Position numbers and translations under genes: made by a program. Below the pieces are notes generated by a model. That model saw only the letters and a program-made list of their open reading frames with translations, ran no database searches and was not told the DNA's origin. Shown one piece after another: positions 1-9,033 of a stretch of 64,000 nt of DNA (position 1 is the stretch's first letter; each line of letters starts with the position of its first letter). Source of the DNA: [Empedobacter] haloabium (GTDB taxonomy: Bacteria > Pseudomonadota > Gammaproteobacteria > Burkholderiales > Burkholderiaceae_D). The stretch is from contig CP136508.1 of assembly GCA_008011715.2 (NCBI GenBank), positions 1,364,001 to 1,428,000 of the forward strand. Reading direction: 5' to 3'.

Positions 1-664
<664 letters not shown>

Positions 665-665
<1 letters not shown>

Positions 666-1966
666 CAGCCGGCCGCCGCCTGCCTGGCCTCGACTTCGGC
701 CGGCGGTTCGGGCTGCGCGCGCGGCGTCAACGGAATGAACAGCGCCAGCACCGTCACGGGGATGGCGCACACCAGTACCCAGATGAAGAAGTGCTGGTAG
801 CCCAGCGCGGCCTGGATCGCGCCGCTGAAATACTTGAACAGCACGAAGCCCAGCTGCATCACGCCGGTGGACAGGGCATAGTGCGCCGTCTGGTATTTGC
901 CTGGCGCGACCACCTGCATCATGTACAGGATGACGCCGACGAAGCCGAAGCCGTAGCCGAACATCTCCAGGCTCAGGGCCGCGCCGATCACGGTCAGGTC
1001 GGTCGGCAGCCAGGTGGACAGGAAGTAGAACACGAGGTTCGGCAGGTTCACCGCCAGGATCAGGAAGATCATCGCGCGGCGCAGGCTGAGCCACGAGGTG
1101 AAATAGCCACCCGCGATCGAGCCGACGATGAAGGCGATCGTGCCACCGGTACCGTACACGGTGCCGACCTGCCCGGTCGACAGGCCCAGGCCGCCCTTGT
1201 CCAGCGCATCGCGCAGGAACAGCGGGCCGATGGTCTGTACCTGCGCCTCGCCGGCGCGGAACAGGATGATGAACAGGATCGACATCCAGATGCCCGGCTT
1301 CCTGAAGTAATCGACGATGACTTCCCACAAGGTGCCGGCGATGCCAGCCACGGTGGTGTTTTCGCTGACGGGATTCTTCGCCAGCGGCAGCACCCAGCTG
1401 TGATACGCCGCCAGCGCCACCATCGTGATGGCCAGGATGATGAAGATGGTCGTCCATGCCGCCACGATGCCCTGCGACTTTTCCAGGTGGCCCGCCAGGA
1501 TGACGAGGCCGCCCAGCGCGATGAAGCGGCCGGCGTTGAAGAAGGTGCCGGTCCAGCCGGCATACTGGGCCTGCTGCTTTTGCGTCAGGCTGGTGATGTA
1601 GACGCCGTCGCAGGCGATGTCGTGGGTGGCCGAGCTGATGCCCACGCAGGCCAGCATCGCCACGCTGGCCGCCAGCCAGAAGGGCAGGTGCAGGGCGAGT
1701 GCCACCAGCGCGAAGAACAGGCCGCAGGCCAGCTGGAACGTGACGACGACGAGCTTCTTGCTGCTGGCCAGTTCCAGGAAGGGGCTCCACAGCGGCTTGA
1801 AGATCCAGGCCATGCCGATGTAGGCGGTCCAGTGCGCGATGTCCTCGTTGGGCACGCCCATGCTCTTGAACATCATGCTGGCGATCAGGGCCACCGAGAA
1901 GAACGGCAGGCCCTGGGCCAGGTACATCGTCGGCACCCACGTCAGCGGGCTCTTTTGCTTTTCCAT
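665..1966 (-). CDS. MFS permease, AmpG-like (PAT family)
   Basis: A 433-residue, highly hydrophobic protein with about twelve membrane segments, resembling AmpG/PAT-type major facilitator permeases (N-terminal YLAQGLPFF; long hydrophobic helices throughout). AmpG proteins import anhydro-muropeptides or GlcNAc-containing cell-wall fragments, which fits its place inside an amino-sugar catabolic operon. The start has a GAGGAAAAC ribosome site. It sits between the second ABC permease (34 bp gap) and the ATPase (one-base overlap), an unusual place for an independent permease. Substrate is inferred only; a GlcNAc or chitobiose symporter is an alternative. Confidence 0.8.
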
Positions 1967-2000
1967 GTTTTCCTCGTCTCGTCTGCGTTTTTCTTGTCAC

Positions 2001-2804
2001 TTATTTGACCGCGCCGTCCATGCCGCGCATGAAGAAGCGCTGCGCGAACAGGAAGGCTGCCAGCGTGGGCAGGATCGTCAGGATCGTGCCCGCCGCGACC
2101 ACGCGGGTGCTGCTGCCGAACGTGCCGCGCAGGTACAGCACGCCCACCGACAGCGGGAACTCGTCGGGTTTGCTCATCACGATGGACGGCCAGATGTACT
2201 CGTTCCATGACTCCACCGCCGTCAGGATGCCCACGGTAGCCAGCCAGGGTGCGACCAGCGGCAGCATGATGCGGGTGAAGATCGTCCATTCGGAGGCGCC
2301 TTCCACGCGCGCCGCGTCGATCAGGTCCTGCGGCACTTCCTCGAAGGCCTGCTTCAAGAGCAGGATGGCGACGGCCGTCACCACGTTCGGCAGGATCACG
2401 CCGGTGTAGGTATCGACCAGCGACAGCTTGGTCACCGTGATGAAGTTGACGAGGAAGTTGACCTCGGACGGCAGCACCAGGGTCGCCAGGATCAGGCCGA
2501 ATACCAGCTTGCGGCCCCTGAAGTGCATGCGCGCCAGCGGATAGGCGGCCATCGAGCAGAAGAGCAGCTTCCACAGCACCGTGCAGGCGGCGATGAGGAC
2601 GGAGTTGCGGAAGAAGTCCCACAGCGGGATCACGCGGAACACCTCGGCGAAGTTGGCCAGCGACGGCGCCTTCGGCCAGAACGTGGGCGGGAACGCGAAC
2701 ACATTGCCCTCGGTGGACAGGGCCGTGACCAGCGTCCACCAGAACGGAAAGACGCACAGCAGCGCGATGGCGACCAGCGCCAGGTAGTGGAGGGTGGTTT
2801 TCAT
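2001..2804 (-). CDS. Carbohydrate ABC transporter permease, MalG-type
   Basis: A 267-residue inner-membrane permease with six predicted segments and the EAA loop near residue 165 (DAARVEGASEWTIFTRIMLP) that docks the ATPase. Length and the C-terminal RFFMRGMDGAVK match MalG-type (CUT1) permeases. The open frame continues much further upstream, but the ATG at 2804 is chosen because it forms a four-base ATGA overlap with the stop of the MalF-type gene and begins a proper first membrane segment. It would pair with the upstream permease to form the channel. Confidence 0.93.
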   Translation of the reverse strand: MKTTLHYLALVAIALLCVFPFWWTLVTALSTEGNVFAFPPTFWPKAPSLANFAEVFRVIPLWDFFRNSVLIAACTVLWKLLFCSMAAYPLARMHFRGRKLVFGLILATLVLPSEVNFLVNFITVTKLSLVDTYTGVILPNVVTAVAILLLKQAFEEVPQDLIDAARVEGASEWTIFTRIMLPLVAPWLATVGILTAVESWNEYIWPSIVMSKPDEFPLSVGVLYLRGTFGSSTRVVAAGTILTILPTLAAFLFAQRFFMRGMDGAVK

Positions 2805-3664
2805 CGGTGCTTGGGTTTGAGCCAGCGCAGGCAGCACAGCGCCACGCCTATGCACAGCAGCGAGACCACGAAGCTGGCCGCCAGCGCGCGCGGCAGCTTC
2901 AGGTGCTTCAGGCCCTGGTCGTAGGCGTAGTACAGCGCCGTGAAGGTCGAGTTCATCGGGCCGCCCTGGGTCAGCACGTCCACCTCCTGGTAGGCCTTCA
3001 GCGCGGCCAGTACCGACAGGATGGTGCAGACGGCGATCGTCGGGCGCAGCATCGGCACGGTGATCTTCCAGAAGCGCTGCCAGCGGTTGGCGCCGTCCAG
3101 GACGGCCGCCTCCTGCATGTCCGCCGGCACGGCCTGCAGGGCCGCCAGGTACATCACCATGTACCAGCCCAGGCCGCGCCACATCGTCACGAACATGATG
3201 GCGAACAGCGCGATGCCATCGTGCGACAGCCAGCCGACCGGCGCGTCCACCGCGCGCATCAGCAGCAGCACATAGTTCAGCGTGCCCTGTTCGTGGAACA
3301 TGAAGCCCCACATGATGCCGACCACGGAGACCGTCGTCACGACGGGCACGTAGAAGGCGGCGCGGAACAGGCGGATGCCGGGCAGCTGGTTGTTGACGAG
3401 CACCGCCAGCGCCAGGGCGCCGACCTGCACGCACGGCACCATCAAGAGGAACAGTACGGAGTTGACGAGGCCCATGACGAACATCTCGTTGCCGAAGATG
3501 TAGCGGAAGTTGTCCAGGCCGACCCAATGCGTGGGGCGGATCAGGCTGTAGTCGGTGAACGCGAGGTAGGAGCCGAAGCCGACGGGCCAGAAGGAGAACA
3601 CGGCCAGCAGCACTAGGGCCGGGGCCAGGAACAGCCAGGCGGTGAGGGTGGTGCGGGAAGTCAA
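2801..3664 (-). CDS. Carbohydrate ABC transporter permease, MalF-type
   Basis: A 287-residue permease with six membrane segments and an EAA loop around residue 190 (EAAVLDGANRWQRFWKITVP). It starts at an uncommon TTG codon that overlaps the stop of the binding-protein gene (TTGA). No ATG occurs before the first membrane segment, so TTG is the best start. It overlaps the MalG-type gene by four bases, indicating co-translation of the two permeases. Partner of the binding protein and ATPase in uptake of an amino sugar or chito-oligosaccharide (inferred from context). Confidence 0.92.
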   Translation of the reverse strand: MTSRTTLTAWLFLAPALVLLAVFSFWPVGFGSYLAFTDYSLIRPTHWVGLDNFRYIFGNEMFVMGLVNSVLFLLMVPCVQVGALALAVLVNNQLPGIRLFRAAFYVPVVTTVSVVGIMWGFMFHEQGTLNYVLLLMRAVDAPVGWLSHDGIALFAIMFVTMWRGLGWYMVMYLAALQAVPADMQEAAVLDGANRWQRFWKITVPMLRPTIAVCTILSVLAALKAYQEVDVLTQGGPMNSTFTALYYAYDQGLKHLKLPRALAASFVVSLLCIGVALCCLRWLKPKHR

Positions 3665-5022
3665 GGTGCCACCATCATGTTCGAGACCCCAGAACCGAAA
3701 ACTGGGGTCAGACCCGACGGGTCTGACCCCGGCTTTAAGCCGTTGGGTGTGTAATGCGTCTGCGGCACTTGTTGTCCGAACTGTTTGGTCAGCTTGCGAT
3801 TCCAGATCGCGACAGCCTGGTCCAGCGCCTGCTGGATATCCTGCCGCCCCGTGACACCGGCTTCGACGGCTTTCACCAGCGTGCGCCGCAATTCGTCGTA
3901 GTCGGTCACGCCGGCTACGTACAGGGTGTGCGAATGCGGCATCGAGACGGCGCCGGCCGCCACCGCCTTTTCGGCCGCGCCGGCACCCGGCGGCACCGTC
4001 GTGAAGAACGGATCGGACGCGGCGCGTGCGGCGGCCGGGAACACACTGGCGGCCTTGGCAAAGGCCAGTTGGTTGGCATCGTTCGTCAAGTAGCGCGCGA
4101 ACTTGCCGACCGCTGGCAGCAACGCCTTGTCGACGCCGGCCGGCACGCCGAAGTGGATCAGCCAGCCGCCGTCGGCGATGCCGGTCGGGCCCAGCGGAGC
4201 CGGCGCGACGTCGGTCACGGCATAAACATCCTTGGCGTCGAGCGCGATGCGGCCGACGGCCGTCGGTGGCGCCAGCAGCATGCCCAGGCGCCCGCCCTTG
4301 TAGGCGTCGATCGCGGCGGGGAAGTTATCCTCGGCGAACAGGCTGTCCTTCAGCAGGCCGCCCACCTTGTAGGTGTCGGCCAGCTTGCGGATCAGCGCCA
4401 CGTGGGCGGGCGAGTTGAACACGGCGCGGCCGTTGCGAATCACATCCAGGCCCTGCTGCATCATCAGGCCGTCGATCTTGGCCAGGGCGGGGCACAGGCC
4501 GGCCTTGCCGGTGCGCTGGGCGATCTGGCGCGCAAACGCCAGCTGCTCGTCCAGGCTGCGCGGCGGATGGGGAATGCCGGCCGCTTGAAAAATCGTCCGG
4601 TTGTAGGCGATGACGGCCACGTTGCTGTACAGCGGGAAGCCGTAGGTCTTGCCGCCGAACGTCAGGTCCTGCAGGGTGCTGGGCAGGTAGCGCGCGCGCT
4701 CGGGCACCAGCAGTGCATCGACCGGCTGCAGCAGGCCGTCGCGGGCGAATTCGTCCGCCCACGGCACGTTCAGGTTGACCAGCGCCGGCGGCGTGCCGGC
4801 GACGATGCGGGTCACCAGTTTGGTCTGGATGATGTCCCAGGGGAAGTCGACCCATTCGACCTTCACGCCCGGGTTGGCCGCCTCGTAGCTGCGCACGATG
4901 CCGTCGAAGTAGGGCGTGAATTTCGGCTTCATGCTGAACGTCCAGAATTCGATCTTCTGGACCGGGGCCGCCAGGGCACCCGCCGCGAGCAAGGCGCCGG
5001 CGAGGATCAGCATGCGCTTCAT
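3661..5022 (-). CDS. Periplasmic sugar-binding protein of ABC importer
   Basis: A 453-residue extracellular solute-binding protein of the type 1 sugar family. It has a cleavable signal peptide (MKRMLILAGALLAAGALA) followed by KIEFWTFSMKPKFTPYF, typical of these proteins. It would deliver the sugar to the two permeases encoded next. Odd feature: the last roughly 25 residues (from GLKPGSDP onward) are encoded by a palindromic GGGGTCAGACCC repeat at 3704-3730, so the natural C-terminus has probably been replaced by a repeat-derived tail. It lies 20 bp after the SIS-domain gene. Confidence 0.92.
   Translation of the reverse strand: MKRMLILAGALLAAGALAAPVQKIEFWTFSMKPKFTPYFDGIVRSYEAANPGVKVEWVDFPWDIIQTKLVTRIVAGTPPALVNLNVPWADEFARDGLLQPVDALLVPERARYLPSTLQDLTFGGKTYGFPLYSNVAVIAYNRTIFQAAGIPHPPRSLDEQLAFARQIAQRTGKAGLCPALAKIDGLMMQQGLDVIRNGRAVFNSPAHVALIRKLADTYKVGGLLKDSLFAEDNFPAAIDAYKGGRLGMLLAPPTAVGRIALDAKDVYAVTDVAPAPLGPTGIADGGWLIHFGVPAGVDKALLPAVGKFARYLTNDANQLAFAKAASVFPAAARAASDPFFTTVPPGAGAAEKAVAAGAVSMPHSHTLYVAGVTDYDELRRTLVKAVEAGVTGRQDIQQALDQAVAIWNRKLTKQFGQQVPQTHYTPNGLKPGSDPSGLTPVFGSGVSNMMVAP
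3704..3730. repeat. Palindromic GGGGTCAGACCC repeat inside the 3' end of the binding-protein gene
   Basis: GGGGTCAGACCC, a three-base spacer, then GGGTCTGACCCC form a perfect 12-bp inverted repeat. It belongs to the same family as repeats at 30.2-30.4, 36.28 and 42.6-42.8 kb. Here it lies in frame within coding sequence. Confidence 0.9.
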
Positions 5023-5042
5023 CGTCGGTTGGCTCAGTTGGC

Positions 5043-6065
5043 TCAGTTAGTCTTTGTGACTTTCGACAGATGCCTTGGCCGGTCCGGATCGAGCCCGCGT
5101 GCGGCCGACAGCTGCGCCGCCATCACGTAGAACGCCTGGATCGCGACGATCGGATCGAGGTCCGGCGTGGCCGCCACCGGCAGGGTCAGGTCGCGCCTGG
5201 CCACGTCGGCCGGCGCCGCCAGCAGCACGCGCGCGCCGCGGCCGCGCATCTCGTCGGCCAGCGCCAGGAGGCCGGCCTGGGTCGGGCCGCGCGTGGCGAA
5301 GATCAAGAGCGGATAGCCTTCCTCGATCAGCGCCATCGGGCCGTGCTTGATCTCGGCGCCGGAGAAGGCCTCGGCCTGCAGCGCGGAGGTTTCCTTGAAC
5401 TTCAGCGCCGATTCCAGCGCGATGGGGAAGCTGATGCCGCGGCCGACGACCATGATGTTGCGGGCCGGCGCCAGCACGTCCAGCGCGGCCGACCAGTCGG
5501 ACTGGCCCGCCGTGTGCAGCGCTTCCGGCAGCGCGGCCAGGCCGTCCTGCAGTTCCGGGTCGTTCTGCCACTGCGCCACCAGGCGCGCACCGGCCACCAG
5601 CGAGGTGATGAAGCTCTTGGTCGCGGCCACGCTCTGCTCCTTGCCGGCGCGCAGCGGCATCGCCCATTCGGCGGCCTGCGCCAGCGGCGAATCGATGTCG
5701 TTGACGAGTGCCACGGTGGTGGCGCCGCCGTCGCGGAAGTAGCGGATCGGCTCGACCACGTCCGGACTCTGGCCCGATTGCGAGACGGCGATCGTCAAGG
5801 TGTCGCGCGTCATCAGCGGCGACTTGTGCAAGGTGACGAGCGACATCGGCAGCGAGGCGACGATGCGGCCGAGGCGCGCCATGATCAGGTAGGCGATGTA
5901 GTTGGACGCATGGTCCGAGCTGCCGCGCGCCACCGTCAGCGCGGTGGTGAACGATGTGCTCCTCAGTTTGCGGCCCAGTTCCGCGTAACGCTCCACGTCG
6001 TGCGCCAGTTGCAGCGCGACGCATTCGGACGCGGACAGGGCTTCTTTAAGCATCATTGAGGTCAC
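5043..6065 (-). CDS. nagB-II: SIS-domain glucosamine-6-phosphate deaminase (NagB-II type)
   Basis: A 340-residue double SIS-domain sugar isomerase. Visible features are the sugar-phosphate loops ARGSSDHASNYIAY (about residue 60) and SQSGQSPDVVEPIRYF (about 110), and the GlmS-like catalytic region SALKFKETSALQAEAF followed by EIKHGP. NagB-II enzymes convert GlcN-6-P to fructose-6-P and ammonia, the step after NagA. The GTG at 6065 is preferred over ATG codons at 6056 and 6053 because GGAG lies six bases before it. It overlaps the end of nagA by 20 bp. An AgaS-type role in galactosamine metabolism is possible but less likely beside nagA. Confidence 0.9.
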   Translation of the reverse strand: MTSMMLKEALSASECVALQLAHDVERYAELGRKLRSTSFTTALTVARGSSDHASNYIAYLIMARLGRIVASLPMSLVTLHKSPLMTRDTLTIAVSQSGQSPDVVEPIRYFRDGGATTVALVNDIDSPLAQAAEWAMPLRAGKEQSVAATKSFITSLVAGARLVAQWQNDPELQDGLAALPEALHTAGQSDWSAALDVLAPARNIMVVGRGISFPIALESALKFKETSALQAEAFSGAEIKHGPMALIEEGYPLLIFATRGPTQAGLLALADEMRGRGARVLLAAPADVARRDLTLPVAATPDLDPIVAIQAFYVMAAQLSAARGLDPDRPRHLSKVTKTN

Positions 6066-7158
6066 AACGTTCTCCTTCGATATAGACGGCTTTGAGTTTG
6101 AGTTCGCGGTCCAGCACGACGAAATCGGACCACGCTCCCGGCGTGATGCGGCCACGGTCTTCCAGGCCCAGGTAATCGGCCGCGTGCGTGGACACGCGCG
6201 CGGAGGCGTCGGCCAGGTCCAGGCCCAGGCCGACCAGATTGCGCAGCGCCTGGTCCAGGGTCAGCGTGCTGCCGGCCAGCGTGCCGTCCGGCAGGCGCAC
6301 GCCGCCCATGCATTTGTGCACCGTGTGCCGGCCCAGCATGTACTCGCCGTCCGGCATGCCGGTGGCCGCGGTGGAATCGGTCACGCAATACAGGCGCGGG
6401 ATCGCGCGCAGGGCCGTCTTGATGGCGCCCGGATGCACGTGCAGCAGGTCGGGTATCAGTTCGGCGAACTGCGCATGCGCCAGCGCGGCGCCGACCATGC
6501 CGGGCTCGCGGTGGTGCAGGCCGCTCATGGCGTTGAACAGGTGCGTGAAGCCGGAAGCGCCGTGCTCCAGCGCGGCCACGCCGTCGTCGTAGGAACCCAG
6601 CGTGTGGCCGATCTGCACGCGCATGCCTTCGTTGGCCAGCTCGCGCACCAGGCCCAGGTGGCCGGCGATCTCCGGCGCCACCGTGATCACGCGCAGCGGG
6701 GCCAGCGTCTCCAGGCGCTGGACTTCGGCCAGGGTGGCGGCGCGCGCGTAGTTGGGCTGCGCGCCCAGCTTGCCGGCATTGATGTACGGGCCTTCCAGGT
6801 GTGCGCCGAGCACGCGCGCCTCGTTCTTGCCGCGCTCCTTGACGGCCTTGCCGATGGCGGCCAGCGCCACGTCGATGTCTTCCGGCGGCGCCGTCATCGT
6901 CGTCGCCAGCAGGCTGGTGGTGCCGTGGCGGGCGTGGATCGCCGCGATTTTATGGATCGCGTCGCCGCCCTCCATCACGTCCTTGCCGGCGCCTCCGTGC
7001 ACGTGCAGGTCGATGAAGCCGGGCAGGACGTAGTCGTCCGCATTGCCCTTCGGGTCGGCGCTCGCGCCATGGATGTCGGCCACCCGGGTGCCGAAGGTGA
7101 CGGCGCCGTGGATCCAGCCGCCCGGTGTCAGTATGTTTCCTTTGATGGCATCGTTCAT
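6046..7158 (-). CDS. nagA: N-acetylglucosamine-6-phosphate deacetylase
   Basis: A 370-residue amidohydrolase that removes acetate from GlcNAc-6-P. Motifs in order: metal-binding HVHGGAGKDVMEG near residue 52, HLEGPYINAGKLGAQ with the metal-binding Glu near 122, VAPE, IGHTLGSYDDG, THLFNAMSGLHHREPG, and the catalytic Asp in CVTDSTAATGMPDGEY. Length is normal for NagA. It overlaps the GntR gene by ATGA and the SIS-domain gene by 20 bp, so the three are translated together. Function is firmly supported. Confidence 0.96.
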   Translation of the reverse strand: MNDAIKGNILTPGGWIHGAVTFGTRVADIHGASADPKGNADDYVLPGFIDLHVHGGAGKDVMEGGDAIHKIAAIHARHGTTSLLATTMTAPPEDIDVALAAIGKAVKERGKNEARVLGAHLEGPYINAGKLGAQPNYARAATLAEVQRLETLAPLRVITVAPEIAGHLGLVRELANEGMRVQIGHTLGSYDDGVAALEHGASGFTHLFNAMSGLHHREPGMVGAALAHAQFAELIPDLLHVHPGAIKTALRAIPRLYCVTDSTAATGMPDGEYMLGRHTVHKCMGGVRLPDGTLAGSTLTLDQALRNLVGLGLDLADASARVSTHAADYLGLEDRGRITPGAWSDFVVLDRELKLKAVYIEGERCDLNDA

Positions 7159-7889
7159 CGACGCGACTCCGCTACGAATTCATAGTAATCACTGCGGCAC
7201 CACGAGTGGGTCAGTTCCACCGCGGCCCCGCTGTCCAGATAGCTCACGCGCGTGATGTGCAGCATGGCGGTGCCAGGGGCGATATTGGCCAGCCTGGCCT
7301 GTTCGATATTGGCGTTGATGGCGCGGATGTGCTGCAGTGCGCGCATCGGCACCGTGCCGTTCGCTTCCAGGTAACCGTACAGCGAATCCGTCACGTTGTG
7401 CGGGTTCGGCATGTAGGCGGCCGGGATCGTCGACGTCTCGATGGCCATCACCACGTCGTCGGCCGTGCGCAGGCGTTTCAGGCGCGCCACCGGCATGTTC
7501 GGCGACAGGCCCAGCGACAGCAGCTCCAGCGGCGCGGCGATGCCGATCTCGCGTTGCAGCCAGCGCGAGCCGGCCGTGAAGCCGCGCTGGCGCAGCTCCT
7601 CGGAGAAGCTGGTCAGGCGCGACAGCGGCTGCTCCAGCTTGGGCGTGATGTAGGTGCCCGAGCCGCGCCGGCGCGTCAGCATGCCGCGGTCGCACAGCAT
7701 GTCGATCGCCTTGCGTGCCGTCACGCGCGAGATCTGCAGCATCTCCGACAGCACGCGCTCGGACGGCAGCGCCTCGTTGGCGCGCCAGTCGCCGCTGGCG
7801 ATGCCGTCGGACAGCTTGTTCGCCAGTTGCATGTAGAGAGGGGTATCGCTGGACGCATCGGGACGGAAATCGCGCAACTGGGCTAGCAC
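7155..7889 (-). CDS. nagR: GntR/HutC-family regulator of the amino-sugar operon
   Basis: A 244-residue repressor-type protein with an N-terminal winged helix (about residues 14-78, LPSERVLSEMLQISRVTARK) and a C-terminal UTRA effector domain. Members of this family in nag clusters sense GlcNAc-6-P or GlcN-6-P. It starts at GTG with a strong AAGGAG site seven bases upstream; no better ATG exists. It lies three bases after the kinase stop and overlaps nagA by four. It probably acts on the TGGTATT sites at 8.83-8.97 kb and so controls its own operon. The symbol is by context. Confidence 0.88.
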   Translation of the reverse strand: MLAQLRDFRPDASSDTPLYMQLANKLSDGIASGDWRANEALPSERVLSEMLQISRVTARKAIDMLCDRGMLTRRRGSGTYITPKLEQPLSRLTSFSEELRQRGFTAGSRWLQREIGIAAPLELLSLGLSPNMPVARLKRLRTADDVVMAIETSTIPAAYMPNPHNVTDSLYGYLEANGTVPMRALQHIRAINANIEQARLANIAPGTAMLHITRVSYLDSGAAVELTHSWCRSDYYEFVAESRR

Positions 7890-7892
7890 GGC

Positions 7893-8762
7893 TTACTCCT
7901 TCAGTTGTTGTTGGATCAGGCGCAGGGCGCCTTCGGCCGAATCGCCATGGGCCGGTACCACGGCGGCCAGCAGCTCGGGCGGCAGGAAGGGCCGCATCGG
8001 TTCGCCCAGGCCACCGCACAGCGCGATCGGCAGGGTGCCGGTGTCGTCCAGCGCCTGGGCGATCAGCGCGACCTGGCGGCCCGCTTCGAGCATGATGGCG
8101 CGCGCCGGCTCGGCGCTGTCGGCGAACTGCAGCACGATGCGCGCCAGCTGGGCGTATTGGGTCTGGCTGGCGTTGGCCAGCCACACCTGGATGCGGTCGC
8201 GGCTGCCGCCGCAGGCCTCGATGACGGCATCGGCAAAGGCGTTGCCGGGCACGCGGCCGTCCACCACCTGCTGCACGTGGTTGACGGCGCGCAGGCCGAT
8301 CCAGGCGCCGCCCGCTTCGTCGCCGGCCGGGAAGCCCCAGCCGCCGACCTGGCGGCGGCTGCCGTCCGGGTACAGGACTTCCCCCACGCTGCCGGTGCCC
8401 AGCGCGATGATGGCGCCGGGCTGGCCGGCATGCGCGCCCAGCACCGTGGAATAGGCATCCGTTTCCAGCGCCACGGCGGCATAGCCGGGATTGGCGGCAA
8501 TGAAGTTGGCGGCCCATTGCGGATTGTGCACGCCGGCCAGGCCCAGGCCCACTGCCAGCGCGCTGCGCCCGGGCTGGGGCAGGGCGGCGGCGGCGAAGGC
8601 GGCCGCGATCGCCTCTTCGACGGACTTCCACGCGTTCTGGATGCCGTGCAGCAGGCCGGACGGGCCGGCGCTGCCTTCGGCCAGCAGCGTGCCGTCGGGG
8701 CGGGCCAGGCGCACCCGCGTGCCGCTGCCGCCGCCATCGACACCGATGAGATATTCGATCAT
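7893..8762 (-). CDS. BadF/BadG/BcrA/BcrD-family N-acetylglucosamine kinase
   Basis: A 289-residue ASKHA-fold kinase. The phosphate-binding GVDGGGSGTRVRLA is at the N-terminus, ALGTGSVGE is near residue 117, and GGWGFPAGDEAGGAWIG and the C-terminal LCGGLGEPMRPFLP complete the fold. It would phosphorylate imported GlcNAc to GlcNAc-6-P for NagA, the expected first step when sugar enters by ABC or MFS rather than PTS. The longer frame to 8822 is rejected because the promoter at 8793-8822 would then lie inside it; ATG at 8762 leaves a leader of roughly 25 nt without a clear Shine-Dalgarno. First gene of the operon. Confidence 0.88.
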   Translation of the reverse strand: MIEYLIGVDGGGSGTRVRLARPDGTLLAEGSAGPSGLLHGIQNAWKSVEEAIAAAFAAAALPQPGRSALAVGLGLAGVHNPQWAANFIAANPGYAAVALETDAYSTVLGAHAGQPGAIIALGTGSVGEVLYPDGSRRQVGGWGFPAGDEAGGAWIGLRAVNHVQQVVDGRVPGNAFADAVIEACGGSRDRIQVWLANASQTQYAQLARIVLQFADSAEPARAIMLEAGRQVALIAQALDDTGTLPIALCGGLGEPMRPFLPPELLAAVVPAHGDSAEGALRLIQQQLKE

Positions 8763-8792
8763 GTTGACTGTGGTTGTGAGGAGCTGTGGGGC

Positions 8793-8822
8793 ACTATACG
8801 GGCGTGCAAACCAGCTTGTCAA
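8793..8822 (-). promoter_or_regulatory. Predicted sigma-70 promoter of the amino-sugar operon
   Basis: On the minus strand TTGACA (8822-8817) and TATAGT (8798-8793) are separated by 18 bp, close to consensus. Transcription would begin near 8786, about 25 nt before the kinase ATG. Confidence 0.75.
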
Positions 8823-8823
8823 C

Positions 8824-8970
8824 AGGTATTTAACTGGTATTGAAAGATGTTGTTAATACGACTAACTGCTGTGCTTGGATGCTGAGATAAGCCATTGATC
8901 CTTATGGGATTAGCGCAAAACGTAATGGTATTGAAGTTGGTATTCGATGTGACCGGTTGAGCTAATACCA
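8824..8970. promoter_or_regulatory. Cluster of TGGTATT half-sites, probable GntR-type operators
   Basis: TGGTATT occurs at 8835-8841, 8926-8932 and 8938-8944, and its complement AATACCA at 8964-8970; a near match (AGGTATT) at 8824-8830 abuts the -35 box. The 8926 and 8938 copies are 12 bp apart. The dense, oriented copies next to the promoter suggest binding sites for the GntR regulator of this operon. There is no gene between 8763 and 9033. Confidence 0.6.
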
Positions 8971-9033
8971 GCGGGCGCGCCGGCAAAACTGCCCGGTCGC
9001 GACCGGGCATCGTGCGGCCACGGCGCGGCGCGG

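Noticed and set aside
2001..3527. 508-codon frame covering the MalG-type permease
   Set aside because: The upstream half is an out-of-frame, Arg-rich reading of the MalF-type gene; ATG 2804 with ATGA overlap is the real start.
8819..9010. Short minus-strand frame upstream of the kinase
   Set aside because: It covers the promoter and TGGTATT sites, has no ribosome site and no recognisable product.
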